Of a stretch of 64,000 nucleotides of DNA, positions 51,244-62,598 are shown in pieces. Origin of the DNA: Enterococcus timonensis (GTDB lineage Bacteria; Bacillota; Bacilli; Lactobacillales; Enterococcaceae); NCBI RefSeq assembly GCF_900104595.1, contig NZ_FNVY01000004.1, forward strand, positions 744,001 through 808,000, given 5' to 3'. Within the stretch, counting starts at the first letter, position 1, and each line of letters starts with the position of its first letter. The translations under genes were made by a program, and so were the position numbers. Under the pieces are notes generated by a model. That model was not told where the DNA came from. It saw only the letters and a program-made list of their open reading frames with translations, and made no database searches.

Positions 51244-53640
51244 TTAAAAAATAGGATCAATTTGCCAAATATCTTCAGCATATCTCGTAACTGTTTTGTC
51301 CGCTGAAAATTGCGAAGCATTAGCGATATTTAAAAGGCTCATTTTTTGCCAAACGTCACGGTCAGCATAATGTTGAGAAATTTTTTCTTGAGCGGAACAG
51401 TAAGCCGCAAAATCTCGTAAGACAAAATATTCATCATTATAGGTCAAAAGTGACTCGTAAATCTCGCGACCTTCTCGTTGAATATTAGGAATCGTTCCAT
51501 CGATAAAACTATTAAGCACTTTTTGGATAATCGGATCCTCATCGTAAATCTTTTTAGCATTATAATCCCGACGTTTGTAATAACCATACACTTCTTGTTC
51601 ATCAAGTCCAAAAATAAAAATATTTTCTGAGCCAACTGCATCACGAATTTCTACATTCGCGCCGTCTAAAGTTGCCACGGTGATGGCGCCATTGAGCATT
51701 AATTTCATATTTGAAGTTCCCGATGCTTCTTTCGTAGCTAGGGAAATTTGTTCACTCACATCAGCTGCTGGAATAATTAGTTCGGCTAAAGAAACATTGT
51801 AATTTTCCAAAAAGACAACTTTAATTTGACCAGAAATACTTTTATCGCCATTAATTAAGTCGGCCACTTCATTAATGCATTTAATAATTGTTTTTGCATA
51901 ATCGTAACTTGGCGCAGCTTTCGCCCCGAAAATAAACACGCGCGGAATCATTTTTTTTGCAGGATTTTCTTTTAAATCAATATATAACTTAAGAATATGC
52001 AATAAATTCATCAACTGGCGCTTGTAGGCGTGGAGTCGTTTAATTTGCACATCGAAAATCGCCGCTGGACTGACTTCAATCCCTTTTGTCTCCATAATAA
52101 ACTGAGATAAACGTTCTTTATTCGCCCGTTTGGCTGTCGCTAATTTTTCCCAAACAGCAGGATCGTCTTGATAAGCTTTTAAAAGAACTAAATCATCAAT
52201 ATTTTTTCGCCAAGATCGACCAATTGTTTCGTCTAACACTTGACTCATTTGTTCATTGGCCAGTTGCGACCAGCGACGAATAGCGATGCCATTGGTTTTA
52301 TTATTAAACCGTTCCGGATAAAGTAAATAAAAATCGTGAAGCACGACATTTTTTAATAAATCCGAATGCAATTTAGCAACACCATTAGTCGAATGACTGC
52401 CAATAATGGCCAAGTTTGCCATATGGACGTGATCATTTTGCAAAATACGCGTCCGATGCACTAAACTAGGACCGACTTGCGGCGTTTTTTCGGCCACAAA
52501 GCGGCGATCGATTTCTTGAATGATTTGGCAAAGTCGTGGTAATAAATCATACACCATTTGCGTCGGCCATTTTTCTAAAGCTTCTTGCATAATCGTATGA
52601 TTCGTATAACTCATGGTTTTAACAGTGATGTCCCACGCTTTTTCCCAACTAAGTCCATCAACATCCAGCAACAAGCGCATCAACTCCGGCACACAAAGCG
52701 CCGGATGGGTATCATTAATATGAATTGCCACATGGTTAGGAAATTGACTTAAAGGCAATCCTAAACTCAAAAAATAATTATGAATACTTTGTAATCCCGC
52801 TGAAACAAAAAAGTATTCTTGTTTTAAACGCAGCAAGCGTCCTTCGTAGTTGGAATCATCCGGATACAAAACAGCGGTAATATCTTCTACGGCCCGCCGT
52901 TTTTCTACTGTTAAATAATTTCCTTCTTCCGTCACAGGAATTTCAACCGTCCATAAACGCATCACATTAGTTACATCATTTTCAAAACCTAACATGGGCG
53001 TATCGTATGGAATGGCGCGCAAAATTTGTTGATTTTCATAATGAGGTTTTAAATTACCTAACCCATCATCAACCATATATACTTGACCAGAAAAGCCAAC
53101 ATTCACCGCTTTATTTTCTTTACGAACTTCCCAAACATTTCCGCCTTTAAGCCAAGAATCAGGTAATTCTACTTGATAGCCGTCGACAAATTTTTGTTTA
53201 AATAATCCATAATTGTAGCGAATTCCATTGCCGTTCCCTGGAAAATTTGATGAAGCTAAAGCATCCATAAAACAAGAAGCCAACCGTCCTAAGCCACCAT
53301 TTCCTAACGCCATATCCGGTTCTGCTTTTGCAATTTCATCTAAGTTTAAAGATAAATCTTTCAGACCAGATTTAACCGTTTCTAAAATTCCTAAAGAAAG
53401 TAAATTACTTTTCAACATTTTCCCCGGTAAAAATTCAATCGAAAAATAATACGCTTGTTTATTTTTATCTTTTTTCAAAACTTCCGTATTACTTTTCCAT
53501 TCAGCAGAATAATACGCCCGGGTTAAAGCCCCTAAAGACATATACAACTCGTAATTTGAAGAGTCTTCCACCGACAAAGCAAAGCGCTGTTGCAGTTGGC
53601 GGAGAAAATCTTCGGTAAATTGCTCTTTCGTTAATTTCAT
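51244..53640 (-). CDS. glgP: Glycogen phosphorylase
   Basis: This 798-residue PLP-dependent enzyme releases glucose 1-phosphate from glycogen. GNGGLGRLASCFMDALAS is the N-terminal family signature. The PLP site is EASGTSNMKLMLNGA with the Schiff-base lysine, and NVSLAELIIPAADVSEQIS precedes it. The length is normal for bacterial GlgP. The start is 9 bases after the glgA stop with AAGGAG upstream. It is the fifth gene of the glg operon and is followed by a terminator before the GH13 gene. Confidence 0.97.
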   Translation of the reverse strand: MKLTKEQFTEDFLRQLQQRFALSVEDSSNYELYMSLGALTRAYYSAEWKSNTEVLKKDKNKQAYYFSIEFLPGKMLKSNLLSLGILETVKSGLKDLSLNLDEIAKAEPDMALGNGGLGRLASCFMDALASSNFPGNGNGIRYNYGLFKQKFVDGYQVELPDSWLKGGNVWEVRKENKAVNVGFSGQVYMVDDGLGNLKPHYENQQILRAIPYDTPMLGFENDVTNVMRLWTVEIPVTEEGNYLTVEKRRAVEDITAVLYPDDSNYEGRLLRLKQEYFFVSAGLQSIHNYFLSLGLPLSQFPNHVAIHINDTHPALCVPELMRLLLDVDGLSWEKAWDITVKTMSYTNHTIMQEALEKWPTQMVYDLLPRLCQIIQEIDRRFVAEKTPQVGPSLVHRTRILQNDHVHMANLAIIGSHSTNGVAKLHSDLLKNVVLHDFYLLYPERFNNKTNGIAIRRWSQLANEQMSQVLDETIGRSWRKNIDDLVLLKAYQDDPAVWEKLATAKRANKERLSQFIMETKGIEVSPAAIFDVQIKRLHAYKRQLMNLLHILKLYIDLKENPAKKMIPRVFIFGAKAAPSYDYAKTIIKCINEVADLINGDKSISGQIKVVFLENYNVSLAELIIPAADVSEQISLATKEASGTSNMKLMLNGAITVATLDGANVEIRDAVGSENIFIFGLDEQEVYGYYKRRDYNAKKIYDEDPIIQKVLNSFIDGTIPNIQREGREIYESLLTYNDEYFVLRDFAAYCSAQEKISQHYADRDVWQKMSLLNIANASQFSADKTVTRYAEDIWQIDPIF

Positions 53641-53649
53641 ATGGGCTCC

Positions 53650-55092
53650 TTAGTTATGAAGTAATTGCTGATACAAGTCAATATAAAGTGCGGCCTTGCT
53701 TTCCCAAGAAAAATCTTGAGCCATAGCATTTTTTTGTAAGGTCACAATACTGGCTGGGTCATTCCAAACAAGATTTGTGGCGACATTTAAAGCATAATTT
53801 AATCCTTCTTCATTGAAAACTTCAAAAGAAAAACCAGTCGCTCCGGTGTTCTCTTGATGGGGATGAAATCCTTTAACCGTGTCTTTCAAGCCGCCAACCG
53901 CATGAACAATCGGCAACGTGCCGTAACGCATGGCAATCATTTGCGATAAGCCGCACGGTTCAAAAGCAGAAGGCATTAAAAATAAATCCGCCCCAGCATA
54001 AATTTCTTGAGCAAAGCGAACATCGAAAGCTAAATTTAATTTGAATTTCTCGGGATATTTTTCTGCATAATAAGAAAATCCATGCTCTAACTCTGGCATC
54101 CCGGTACCAAGAACAACTAGTTGAACATCTTGAGCTAGTAAAATAGGCAGATTTTGTAAAACCAAATCAAATCCTTTTTGCAAAGTTAGTCTAGAAACAA
54201 TCCCAATTAATGGCACTTGCTTATCAACAGGCAGGCCAACTTTTTTTTGTAAGGCTGCTTTCAAGCGTGCTTTTCCAGCTAGATTTTTACTGGAAAAATG
54301 TTCTGGCAATTTAGGATCCGTTTCAGGATTATTGACGGTGTAATCAATGCCATTAAGAATTCCTGATAATTTAAAATCAACCAGTCGCAAAATACCATCT
54401 AAACCCCAACCGAACGCTGGTGTTTGAATTTCTTTAGCATAAGTTGGACTTACCGTATTTACCAGATCGGCATAAAAAATTCCGGCTTTTAAAAAGTTCA
54501 CCGCCGAACCCATCCGCACGGTGCCATCATAAAAGCGTTCCATCCCAACACCAAATAAATCCGGTAAAACATTAGGATCCATCGCCCCTTGAAATTCAAT
54601 ATTATGAATGGTCAAAATTGTTTTAATTGAATCATAGTACGGATCACCGCCGAATTTTTCCTTTAGTAAAAAAGGCATCATCGCGGTATGAAAATCATTA
54701 ACGTGTAAGACATCCGGCTTAAAGGCCAATTGTTTCATTAAAGCCAAAACGGCTAAAGAAAAAAAGGCCCACCGTTCTCCGTCATCATAATAACCATATA
54801 GTTCATGGCGACCAAAATAAAATTCGTTATCTAAAAAATAATACAAGACGCCCTCTTGTTTTAATTTTTTTACCCCTACATATTGTCGGCGCCAACCGAC
54901 TTGAACAAAGTCATAAAAATCATCTGCAATAACTTCTTTAAAACGTTCTGGCATTTTGGAAAAATAAGGCAAAATCACCGCCACTTCATGACCTTGACGA
55001 GCGAGTTCTTTTGGGAGCGCATAGGCAACATCCCCTAAGCCCCCCGTTTTAAAAAAAGGGGCGGCTTCTGCGGCTGCAAATAATATTTTCAT
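53650..55092 (-). CDS. glgA: Glycogen synthase (ADP-glucose type)
   Basis: This 480-residue GT5 glucosyltransferase elongates alpha-1,4 glucan from ADP-glucose. The ADP-glucose-binding KTGGLGDVAYALPKEL is at the N-terminus. TIHNIEFQG, NGIDYTVNNPETD, IVSRLTLQKGFDL and the C-terminal SAFEPCGLSQMIAMRYGTLPI complete the GT-B fold. It overlaps the glgD stop by 4 bases (ATGA), so translation is coupled. The length and position are standard for glgBCDAP clusters of Firmicutes. Confidence 0.97.
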   Translation of the reverse strand: MKILFAAAEAAPFFKTGGLGDVAYALPKELARQGHEVAVILPYFSKMPERFKEVIADDFYDFVQVGWRRQYVGVKKLKQEGVLYYFLDNEFYFGRHELYGYYDDGERWAFFSLAVLALMKQLAFKPDVLHVNDFHTAMMPFLLKEKFGGDPYYDSIKTILTIHNIEFQGAMDPNVLPDLFGVGMERFYDGTVRMGSAVNFLKAGIFYADLVNTVSPTYAKEIQTPAFGWGLDGILRLVDFKLSGILNGIDYTVNNPETDPKLPEHFSSKNLAGKARLKAALQKKVGLPVDKQVPLIGIVSRLTLQKGFDLVLQNLPILLAQDVQLVVLGTGMPELEHGFSYYAEKYPEKFKLNLAFDVRFAQEIYAGADLFLMPSAFEPCGLSQMIAMRYGTLPIVHAVGGLKDTVKGFHPHQENTGATGFSFEVFNEEGLNYALNVATNLVWNDPASIVTLQKNAMAQDFSWESKAALYIDLYQQLLHN

Positions 55093-56270
55093 AAGTGTTT
55101 TACGCCTTCTTTTTCCACTAAGACATCAATGCCGTAAACATCTTTTATAATCCGGGCGCCTTTTGGAATCACTACTGGATTTTCAGGTGTTCCGATAATT
55201 TTTACGTGGGCATCCACAATAACATTTTTGTCTAAAATCGCATATTCAATCGTCGCGTCTTCTAAAATTTTGCAATTGGACATGATAATGGCGTTCTTTA
55301 CTTTAGCACCATCCATCACATTGACTTGGCGACCGAGTAAAGAATTTTCCACCCGACCTTCAATCATTCCACCAGTTGCGGATTGGGAATTTTTTACGAC
55401 TGAATTTGGCGCATAGTAAGTGGGCACTTCATTTTTAATTTTCGTGTAAATTTTTTGATTGGAATATAAAAGCGCGCTAAATTTCGTCGGATCTAACATA
55501 TCCATATTTGCTTTAAAGTAGGCCGTAATCGATGAAATATTACTTAAGTAGCCTGTGTATTCATAAACTGTTGTCGGTACTTTGGCCAAATAGGCATCCA
55601 ATAAATAACTCACCGCCGGCTCCCCTTGATCTCTTTCTGCTTGTTGCAAAAAGTCAATTAACCAAGTGGTATCGGCAATAAAAATATCCATACACAAATT
55701 TTCTTTTTCATGGGCATCTTCTTTTTCATTGAAAAGATGAGAGGCGCTAATTTGATTATTTTCATTTAAAGTTAAGACCGTATCATGATCATCAATCATT
55801 TCTGGTTCCACTTTTTTATAAACTACCGTCAAGTGATTATTTTGTTTTTCATGAACCCGCAAAACACTGCGCAAATCAATATTACATAGCATTTTGCTTC
55901 CCATAATTACCGTATAAGGCGCTTGAGATTTTTGCAAATAATCAACTAAGCTGGCGTAATAATTTTCCCCTCGCGCCCGTTTTTTTTCAAACTCTTGGTA
56001 AAAATATAAAAAGTAGCGATTTTTTAACGTATCTAAATTCCACTCTTTACCGCCGCGAATATGATCAAAAACCGATTGTGTTTCTCCTTCATTAAAAACC
56101 ATAAAAACGGAATCAATGTTGGCGTTGCGGACTGCCGACAAAGGAAAATCAATTAAGCGGTATTTACAATCAAATGGCAATGTGGCAATCGGGCGTTTAG
56201 CAGTTAACGGTTCTAATGCTTCATAGCGATGGACATTACCTAAAATGGCACACATTTTATTAGTTTTCAT
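55089..56270 (-). CDS. glgD: GlgD subunit of ADP-glucose pyrophosphorylase
   Basis: This 393-residue paralogue of GlgC has the nucleotidyltransferase fold followed by a left-handed beta-helix. [26 protein letters not shown] resembles GlgC, but the strict catalytic GGxGxRL loop is absent ([13 protein letters not shown]). In Firmicutes, GlgD is a regulatory partner forming a GlgC/GlgD heterotetramer that is more active than GlgC alone. The start overlaps the glgC stop by 11 bases, with GGAGTG nine bases upstream. Confidence 0.95.
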   Translation of the reverse strand: MKTNKMCAILGNVHRYEALEPLTAKRPIATLPFDCKYRLIDFPLSAVRNANIDSVFMVFNEGETQSVFDHIRGGKEWNLDTLKNRYFLYFYQEFEKKRARGENYYASLVDYLQKSQAPYTVIMGSKMLCNIDLRSVLRVHEKQNNHLTVVYKKVEPEMIDDHDTVLTLNENNQISASHLFNEKEDAHEKENLCMDIFIADTTWLIDFLQQAERDQGEPAVSYLLDAYLAKVPTTVYEYTGYLSNISSITAYFKANMDMLDPTKFSALLYSNQKIYTKIKNEVPTYYAPNSVVKNSQSATGGMIEGRVENSLLGRQVNVMDGAKVKNAIIMSNCKILEDATIEYAILDKNVIVDAHVKIIGTPENPVVIPKGARIIKDVYGIDVLVEKEGVKHL

Positions 56271-57402
56271 CTATTTGCACTCCAATCACTTCTTGATTTC
56301 CCACAACAGCAATTTCTGTTTCCCCAATCACTTCAGCGTTATCGCCAATAATGGCATTTTCGCCGATAATCGCATTTTTTATCGTCACATTTTTCCCAAC
56401 AGTCACACCGGGCATCACAAAGCTATCTTCAATAAAACTACCTTCTTTGACTTGCACCTCACTAGAAAGTATCGAATGAACCACTTTTCCGGCCACATAA
56501 CAGCCATCATTGACTAAAGAATTTTCAACTTGGGCCGTATCCGTTATAAAATGCGGCGGTGAAATTAAATTTTTTGAATAAATTTTCCAAGCGCGATTAG
56601 AAATATCTAACGGATTGTCTAAAGCAATAAATTCCATACTAGCTTCCCACAAGGAGTCAATCGTCCCCACATCTTTCCAGTAACCATCAAAACGATAAGC
56701 AAAAACATTTTCGCCACTTTCTAAATAAGCTGGAATCACATGTTTGCCAAAATCTAACATTTGATCGTCTTTGGAATAAGAATTAACCAAAAGTTTGCGC
56801 AAACGGCCCCAGTTGAAAATATAAATCCCCATGGAAGCAAGATTACTTTTCGGTTCTTCTGGTTTTTCATCAAATTCAATAATACGATCATTTTCATCGG
56901 TATTCATAATCCCGAAACGGCTGGCCTCTTCAATTGGCACTTCAATCACGGCCACCGTGAGACTAGCTTTATTTTCAATATGTGATTCTAACATCACATC
57001 GTAATCCATTTTATAAATATGATCCCCAGATAAAATTAAGACAAATTGCGGATCCATTTGGTCAATATAGGCGATGTTTTGGTAAATGGCGTGGGCGGTT
57101 CCTTCAAACCATTTGCCACCATCTTGAGAAGAATACGGTTGTAAAATGGTCACCCCGGAATTAATTCCGTCTAGACCCCAAGATGATCCGTTTCCAATAT
57201 GAGCATTTAAAGCCAGCGGTTGATACTGAGTGACGACGCCAACATTTGAAATATTGGAATTGGCGCAATTACTTAAAGTAAAATCGATAATTCGATAACG
57301 ACCACCAAATGGTACTGCTGGTTTGGCAATATCTTTGGTAAGTTTTCCTAGCCGAGTCCCCTGACCACCGGCTAAAATCATGGCAAGCATTTCTGTTTTC
57401 AT
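56260..57402 (-). CDS. glgC: Glucose-1-phosphate adenylyltransferase
   Basis: This 380-residue catalytic subunit makes ADP-glucose from ATP and glucose 1-phosphate, the committed step of glycogen synthesis. The N-terminal catalytic loop [31 protein letters not shown] and [12 protein letters not shown], the substrate lysine in [10 protein letters not shown] and the beta-helix ending VSIL-type repeats ([19 protein letters not shown]) are all present. It is the second gene of the operon, about 32 bases after glgB. Its overlap with glgD argues for co-assembly. Confidence 0.97.
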   Translation of the reverse strand: MKTEMLAMILAGGQGTRLGKLTKDIAKPAVPFGGRYRIIDFTLSNCANSNISNVGVVTQYQPLALNAHIGNGSSWGLDGINSGVTILQPYSSQDGGKWFEGTAHAIYQNIAYIDQMDPQFVLILSGDHIYKMDYDVMLESHIENKASLTVAVIEVPIEEASRFGIMNTDENDRIIEFDEKPEEPKSNLASMGIYIFNWGRLRKLLVNSYSKDDQMLDFGKHVIPAYLESGENVFAYRFDGYWKDVGTIDSLWEASMEFIALDNPLDISNRAWKIYSKNLISPPHFITDTAQVENSLVNDGCYVAGKVVHSILSSEVQVKEGSFIEDSFVMPGVTVGKNVTIKNAIIGENAIIGDNAEVIGETEIAVVGNQEVIGVQIDEN

Positions 57403-57434
57403 ATATTCCGGGATAATCCCGTATTCCTCCGTTT

Positions 57435-59393
57435 CTATTTTGGATTTTCTTTTGAACTTCCTTTTTGATTTTCTTTTTTACTTCCGGTAAAAGAGCGGGT
57501 AATAATTTTCTTTGGTTTAATTAAGACAGCTCCAAAAGCAGGCACTAAGACATCAATTTGCTGCGAGAATTGTTTAAATGAAAGATCCATTGTTTTCATT
57601 TCTGGATTGCCTTGCGTAAAGGTCCCGCCAAATTCAGTCATTTCGCTATTTAAAATTTCTTCGTACGTCCCCGAATATGGCACGCCAACTTTAAAATGTT
57701 GCCGTTCAACCGGAGTGAAATTAAAAATACCAATGACAAAATCATTTTTGCGACTCGATTTCCGGATAAAACTTAGAACCGTTTGATCAATATTATCGGC
57801 ATCAATAATCTCTAAACCTGCTGGATCATGATCCAATTCAAACAGTGCTTTTTCATTTTTGTATAAATGATTTAACAAGCTGGTGAAATGAAGCATTTTT
57901 TGATTTAACTCATCTTCTAAATCCACCCACTCAAGACCTTCTTGGAATTTCCATTCCAGAAATTGACCCCATTCATTTCCCATAAAATTTAATTTTTTCC
58001 CGGGATGCAACGTCATGTACGTATACAAATTACGTAATTGGGCTTTTTGTCGGTAACGATCGCCCCACATTTTATGCATCAAGGATTTTTTTCCGTGGAC
58101 CCCTTCGTCATGGCTCAACGGTAAAATATAATTTTCATTAAAAGTGTACATAAAAGAAAATGTCGTCAATGAAAAATTCTGTTTGCGATAAATGGGATCC
58201 ATTTCAAAAAATTTCAAAATATCATTCATCCAACCCATATTCCATTTGTAATCAAATCCTAAACCGCCACTTTCCAGCGGTCCGGTAATTTTAATTTGAT
58301 GGGAACTTTCTTCAGCCGCAATTAAGGCAGTTGGATGTTTCAGATGAACGACAGCATTCATTTTTTTCAAAAAGTGCAGACCTTCATAATTTTCATTACC
58401 GCCGTCGACATTAGCGCTCCAAGGCCCTTGATCAAAATCGCGATACAACATATTAGAGACCGCATCAACGCGAATGCCATCTAAATGATACGTATCTAGC
58501 CAAAAAAGAATCGAAGAAATTAAAAAACTTTGGACTTGCGGTTTGCCTAAATCAAAATTCAAAGCGCCCCAACCAACATTTTTTGCCCGCTCGCCGTCTT
58601 TATATTCAAATTGAGCTGTACCGTCAAAGTAAGCCAGCATATCATCATTTGGACAAAAATGACCTGGCACCCAATCCATAAAGACGCCAAGATTATTCAG
58701 ATGACAAGCTTCCACAAAATCTTGGAAATCTTCCGGTGTGCCAAAACGACTCGTTAAAGCAAAATAACCAAAACTTTGATACCCCCAAGAAGCATCTAGC
58801 GGATATTCTGTTAAAGGTAAAAATTCCAAATGCGTGTAGCCCATATCTTTGACATAAGGAATCAGATGTTTCGTCAACTCTTTCCACGTATAAAAACTAC
58901 CATCTTCGTGTTGTTGCCAAGAATTAGCGTGAACTTCATAAATATTTAGCGGCCGTTTAAATAAATTCTGCCTTTTCTTGCGACCAAACCATAAGCCGTC
59001 TTTCCATTTTTTTGGTGCAATGGAATAGACACAAGCCGCATCGTCTGGACGCAACTCATAAACAGTAGCGAAAGGATCCGTTTTTAAAATCGTTTCCCCT
59101 GTTGCTCGTTTTACTTTAAATTTGTAAAAATCATTCAGCTGAGCCTGTTCATTCACGCATGACCAGATGCCAGTGTCGTGATTTTTTTCCATCACTTGAC
59201 CATTCGTCCAATCAGTAAAGTCGCTCACCAATGAAACTGCAAGAGCATTAGGCGCCCAAACATTAAATTGAAAAGCATCTTTTCCATCTTGAGTGACTTT
59301 TTGGCATCCTAAAAATTGTTGCGCGTAAAAATTTTCCCCCGTCAAAAAAGTGCGGGCTGCTTCTTTTTGATCGGTCATACTGTAATTTTCCAT
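57435..59393 (-). CDS. glgB: 1,4-alpha-glucan branching enzyme
   Basis: This 652-residue GH13 enzyme introduces alpha-1,6 branches. A CBM48 N-terminal domain ([22 protein letters not shown]) precedes the barrel with [15 protein letters not shown], nucleophile [12 protein letters not shown], acid/base LIAAEESS and [14 protein letters not shown]. The C-terminus has an unusual Lys/Ser/Glu/Asn-rich tail (about 20 residues after KPKKII), which most homologues lack. AAGGAGG precedes the ATG. It is the first gene of glgB-C-D-A-P and follows an extended -10 promoter. Confidence 0.96.
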   Translation of the reverse strand: MENYSMTDQKEAARTFLTGENFYAQQFLGCQKVTQDGKDAFQFNVWAPNALAVSLVSDFTDWTNGQVMEKNHDTGIWSCVNEQAQLNDFYKFKVKRATGETILKTDPFATVYELRPDDAACVYSIAPKKWKDGLWFGRKKRQNLFKRPLNIYEVHANSWQQHEDGSFYTWKELTKHLIPYVKDMGYTHLEFLPLTEYPLDASWGYQSFGYFALTSRFGTPEDFQDFVEACHLNNLGVFMDWVPGHFCPNDDMLAYFDGTAQFEYKDGERAKNVGWGALNFDLGKPQVQSFLISSILFWLDTYHLDGIRVDAVSNMLYRDFDQGPWSANVDGGNENYEGLHFLKKMNAVVHLKHPTALIAAEESSHQIKITGPLESGGLGFDYKWNMGWMNDILKFFEMDPIYRKQNFSLTTFSFMYTFNENYILPLSHDEGVHGKKSLMHKMWGDRYRQKAQLRNLYTYMTLHPGKKLNFMGNEWGQFLEWKFQEGLEWVDLEDELNQKMLHFTSLLNHLYKNEKALFELDHDPAGLEIIDADNIDQTVLSFIRKSSRKNDFVIGIFNFTPVERQHFKVGVPYSGTYEEILNSEMTEFGGTFTQGNPEMKTMDLSFKQFSQQIDVLVPAFGAVLIKPKKIITRSFTGSKKENQKGSSKENPK

Positions 59394-59466
59394 AAACAGG
59401 CCTCCTTTTTAAGTGAATCCATAAAAGACACGTTGTCATTTAATAAGAAACGCTTTATCTTAATTA

Positions 59467-59491
59467 ATCATAGCACATTTTTAATAATGTG
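59467..59491 (-). promoter_or_regulatory. Glycogen operon promoter with overlapping inverted repeat
   Basis: Minus-strand extended -10 TGC TATGAT (hexamer 59467-59472). CACATT and AATGTG (59474-59479 and 59486-59491) are perfect 6-bp arms inside the spacer, a possible operator. The -35 is poor. Confidence 0.5.
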
Positions 59492-59627
59492 GGCGATTTT
59501 TTTTACAAATTTTATTGATTTTCTGGAATTTATTTTTCGTTTTAAGCCCGAAATCTTGGGGTTTGTTGTGAAAACTTATGAAAACTTTTCAGTAAGCATA
59601 ACTATGAGATGAAAATGAAAAAAAGAT

Positions 59628-59668
59628 GAGTAACCAATTCAAATCGAATTGATTTACTCATCTTTCAT
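59628..59668 (-). terminator. Terminator of alaS
   Basis: GATGAGTAA...CAATTC and GAATTG...TTACTCATC pair over about 16 bp with small offsets, with U7 on the minus strand. Confidence 0.85.
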
Positions 59669-59686
59669 TAAATAACTTTCGTTTTT

Positions 59687-62329
59687 TTATACGTGTTCAT
59701 CTTGTAAATATTCTTGCGCTTTTATTAATGCCGCTGTAATTCCAGCTGGATTTTTTCCACCGGCTTGCGCTAAATCAGCACGGCCACCGCCGCCACCGCC
59801 TACTAGTGGGGCAATATTTTTAATCAAATCGCCCGCTTTAATCTGGTGTTGATTGGCCTTTTCATTGGCAGCTACTAAGAGGTTGACTTTTTCGCCACTA
59901 GTTGCTAGTACCAAAACATCAGACGCTTGTTTTTGTTTCCATTGATCGGCAATTTGGCGCAATTGATTCATATCTTTGACTTCGACTTTGGCTGTAATAA
60001 GACTTAGCTCACCAATTTGTTTTACATCAGAGAAAATGTCGCCTGCTTGTTCATTGGCCATTTTATGGAGTAATTTTTGATTTTCTTTTTGAAGTTCTTT
60101 TAATTGTTCTTGTAAAGCTGCCACTTTGATTGGCGTATCTTTTGTTTGTGGTGCTTTCACTAAGCCCGCTGTTTGTTTCAAATTATTTTCTTCCACTAGA
60201 AATGCTTCATAAGCTTCTTTACTAGTCACAGCTTCAATCCGGCGGACGCCAGCGCCAATCCCAGATTCGGCAATAATTTTAAAGAGGCCAATTTCTGAAG
60301 TGTTGGCTACATGATTTCCCCCACATAATTCTAAGGAATAATCACCAATTTCTACCACTCGCACTTCATGTCCGTATTTTTCGCCAAAGAGGGCCATCGC
60401 ACCCATTCCTTTAGCCGTATCGATATCTGTTTCTACTGTTTCTACCGGAATTTCAGCCCAAATTTTTTCATTAACAATCCGTTCCATTTGCACAAGTTCT
60501 TCTGTTGTCACTTGGCCAAAATGGGAAAAGTCAAAACGTAAATGTTCTGGTGCCACTAAAGATCCTGCTTGATTGGCGTGATTGCCTAAAACATCTTTTA
60601 ACGCCCGATGCAATAAATGCGTTGCCGTGTGGTTTTTAATAATTTTATGGCGTTTTTTACCATCCACAACTAATTCATAAGTAGCGCCTTCCACCATTGG
60701 TAAAACAACTTCAACCGTATGCAAATGTTGTCCGTTTGGTGCTCTTTGCACGTCTTTCACTTTTGCTACAACTTGGCCATCACTATTAAGAATGGTCCCA
60801 GTGTCGGCCACTTGTCCACCCATTTCTGCATAAAATGGTGTTGCGTCAAAAATAAATTGCGCACTGCCAGTATTTACTTTAGAAACAAGTTCTTGTTCTT
60901 GAATCATGACTTCTAAAACAGCTTCAGATTGTAACGTATCATAACCGATAAACTGGCTAGCCACTTTAACTTCTGTCAGTAAATTATTTTGCACACCCAT
61001 AGAAAACTCATCGCTACGAGCAGCACGAGCCCGCGTCCGTTGTTCTTCCATTGCTACTTCAAAACCAGCGTGATCCACTGTTAAGCCTTCATCTTCGGCA
61101 ATTTCTTCAGAGAGTTCTACTGGAAAACCAAACGTATCGTACAATTTGAAAATTTCAGCGCCGGTTAAAACTGTTTGACCATTTTCTTTAGCTTTAGCAA
61201 TCGTTTCATTTAAAATAGCTAAGCCTTCATTAATTGTTTCATGGAAGCGAAGTTCTTCATTTTTAATAATTTTTTCAATAAACTCTTTTTGATCCAAGAC
61301 TTCTGGATAATAACTATTCATAATTTGACCGACAACAGGCACCAATTTATATAAGAAAGCTTCATTAATATCTAGTTTTTTCCCATGCATCACCGCCCGG
61401 CGCAACAGCCGACGTAAAACATAGCCACGACCTTCATTACTAGGTAGCGCACCATCGCCAATTGCAAAACTTAACGCACGAATATGATCGGCAATCACTT
61501 TAAAAGAAATATCAATAAGCTTGTCGTTGCCATATTTTTTACCAGACATTTTTTCAACTTCATGAATAATTGGTAAGAAAAGATCCGTCTCAAAATTCGT
61601 TGGTGCATCTTGAATAATAGAAACCATCCGTTCTAAGCCCATGCCGGTATCAATGTTTTTATGAGGCAATGGTTCATAAGTTCCTTGTGGCGTATGGTTA
61701 AATTCTGAAAAAACAAGATTCCAAATTTCTAAATAACGTTGATTTTCGCCACCAGGAAAGTTTTCCGGATCATCTTTTGGAATATCTAAATATTGTTCCC
61801 CACGGTCGTAAAAAATTTCCGTATCAGGACCACTTGGACCGGCGCCAATATCCCAAAAATTATCTTCAATTTCAATAATATGATCTAATGGCAGGCCCAC
61901 TTCTTCATGCCAAATCCGTTTTGCTTCAGTATCTTTAGGATAAACCGTCACATAAAGGAGCTCTGGATCAAAGTCAAACCATTTTTCATCGGTTAGTAAT
62001 TCCCAAGCCCAATGAATCGCTTCTTTTTTGAAATAATCGCCAATGGAAAAATTTCCCAACATTTCAAACATCGTATGATGGCGAGCGGTTTTGCCGACAT
62101 TTTCAATATCATTAGTGCGGATTGATTTTTGTGCGTTAGTGATGCGCTTGTTATCAGGCACAACAGAGCCGTCAAAATATTTTTTTAAAGTAGCCACGCC
62201 GGAATTGATCCATAAAAGTGTTGGATCGTTCACTGGAACTAAAGATTGGCTAGGTTCAACGGAATGTCCTTTTTCTTTGAAAAAGTCGAGATACATTTGG
62301 CGCACTTGTGCACTGGTTAATTTTTTCAT
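59687..62329 (-). CDS. alaS: Alanyl-tRNA synthetase
   Basis: This 880-residue class II synthetase charges tRNA-Ala and edits Ser/Gly mischarging. Motif 2 [26 protein letters not shown] and motif 3 [23 protein letters not shown] lie in the aminoacylation domain. Editing metal ligands HTATH and CGGNH follow, and the C-Ala domain carries the glycine run [16 protein letters not shown]. Length and order match AlaRS. Expression is controlled by an Ala-specific T-box leader upstream and ended by a strong terminator. Confidence 0.98.
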   Translation of the reverse strand: MKKLTSAQVRQMYLDFFKEKGHSVEPSQSLVPVNDPTLLWINSGVATLKKYFDGSVVPDNKRITNAQKSIRTNDIENVGKTARHHTMFEMLGNFSIGDYFKKEAIHWAWELLTDEKWFDFDPELLYVTVYPKDTEAKRIWHEEVGLPLDHIIEIEDNFWDIGAGPSGPDTEIFYDRGEQYLDIPKDDPENFPGGENQRYLEIWNLVFSEFNHTPQGTYEPLPHKNIDTGMGLERMVSIIQDAPTNFETDLFLPIIHEVEKMSGKKYGNDKLIDISFKVIADHIRALSFAIGDGALPSNEGRGYVLRRLLRRAVMHGKKLDINEAFLYKLVPVVGQIMNSYYPEVLDQKEFIEKIIKNEELRFHETINEGLAILNETIAKAKENGQTVLTGAEIFKLYDTFGFPVELSEEIAEDEGLTVDHAGFEVAMEEQRTRARAARSDEFSMGVQNNLLTEVKVASQFIGYDTLQSEAVLEVMIQEQELVSKVNTGSAQFIFDATPFYAEMGGQVADTGTILNSDGQVVAKVKDVQRAPNGQHLHTVEVVLPMVEGATYELVVDGKKRHKIIKNHTATHLLHRALKDVLGNHANQAGSLVAPEHLRFDFSHFGQVTTEELVQMERIVNEKIWAEIPVETVETDIDTAKGMGAMALFGEKYGHEVRVVEIGDYSLELCGGNHVANTSEIGLFKIIAESGIGAGVRRIEAVTSKEAYEAFLVEENNLKQTAGLVKAPQTKDTPIKVAALQEQLKELQKENQKLLHKMANEQAGDIFSDVKQIGELSLITAKVEVKDMNQLRQIADQWKQKQASDVLVLATSGEKVNLLVAANEKANQHQIKAGDLIKNIAPLVGGGGGGRADLAQAGGKNPAGITAALIKAQEYLQDEHV

Positions 62330-62360
62330 CTAATCATCCTTTACTTTTTTAAAATTAAAA

Positions 62361-62390
62361 TAAAAAAACACCCTTGCAAGCTAAGGACGT
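62361..62390 (-). terminator. T-box-controlled attenuator of alaS
   Basis: Minus-strand ACGTCCTT and AAGGGTGT form the terminator stem (two wobble pairs), with U7 after it. The 5' arm adjoins the T-box sequence, so antiterminator and terminator are mutually exclusive. Confidence 0.8.
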
Positions 62391-62552
62391 TTTACCGCGG
62401 TACCACCTTAGTTGCAATGATGTTTGTCATTACCTCTTTTACTTCTTAACGCGAAGACACGATACAGTAGGGAGCAACGCAAGATGTTGTTTTGTCTGGT
62501 TCCACCGTCACAGACTCGCTTTTAAAAACCTTCATCATGGTCATATCCTATT
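62361..62552 (-). promoter_or_regulatory. T-box leader (alaS)
   Basis: The T-box sequence AAGGTGGTACCGCGG is at 62395-62409 on the minus strand. Its TGGT would pair with the ACCA end of uncharged tRNA-Ala (discriminator A). Stem I has AGCGAG, then GTCTG facing CAGAC around GACGGTGGAAC. GCT at 62473-62475 is the most likely alanine specifier, though GCG three codons earlier is not excluded. Uncharged tRNA-Ala should stabilise the antiterminator and raise alaS expression. Confidence 0.88.
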
Positions 62553-62558
62553 ACTGGT

Positions 62559-62587
62559 AGTTTAGAAAAAAAAACTTTTTTTGTCAA
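62559..62587 (-). promoter_or_regulatory. Promoter of the alaS T-box transcript
   Basis: Minus-strand TTGACA (62582-62587), 17 bases, TAAACT (62559-62564). Confidence 0.75.
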
Positions 62588-62598
62588 GGTTTATTTGC

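Noticed and set aside
59430-59460. CcpA cre-like site AAAGCGTTTC before glgB
   Set aside because: Only the centre matches; the outer halves of the cre consensus fail at several positions on both strands.
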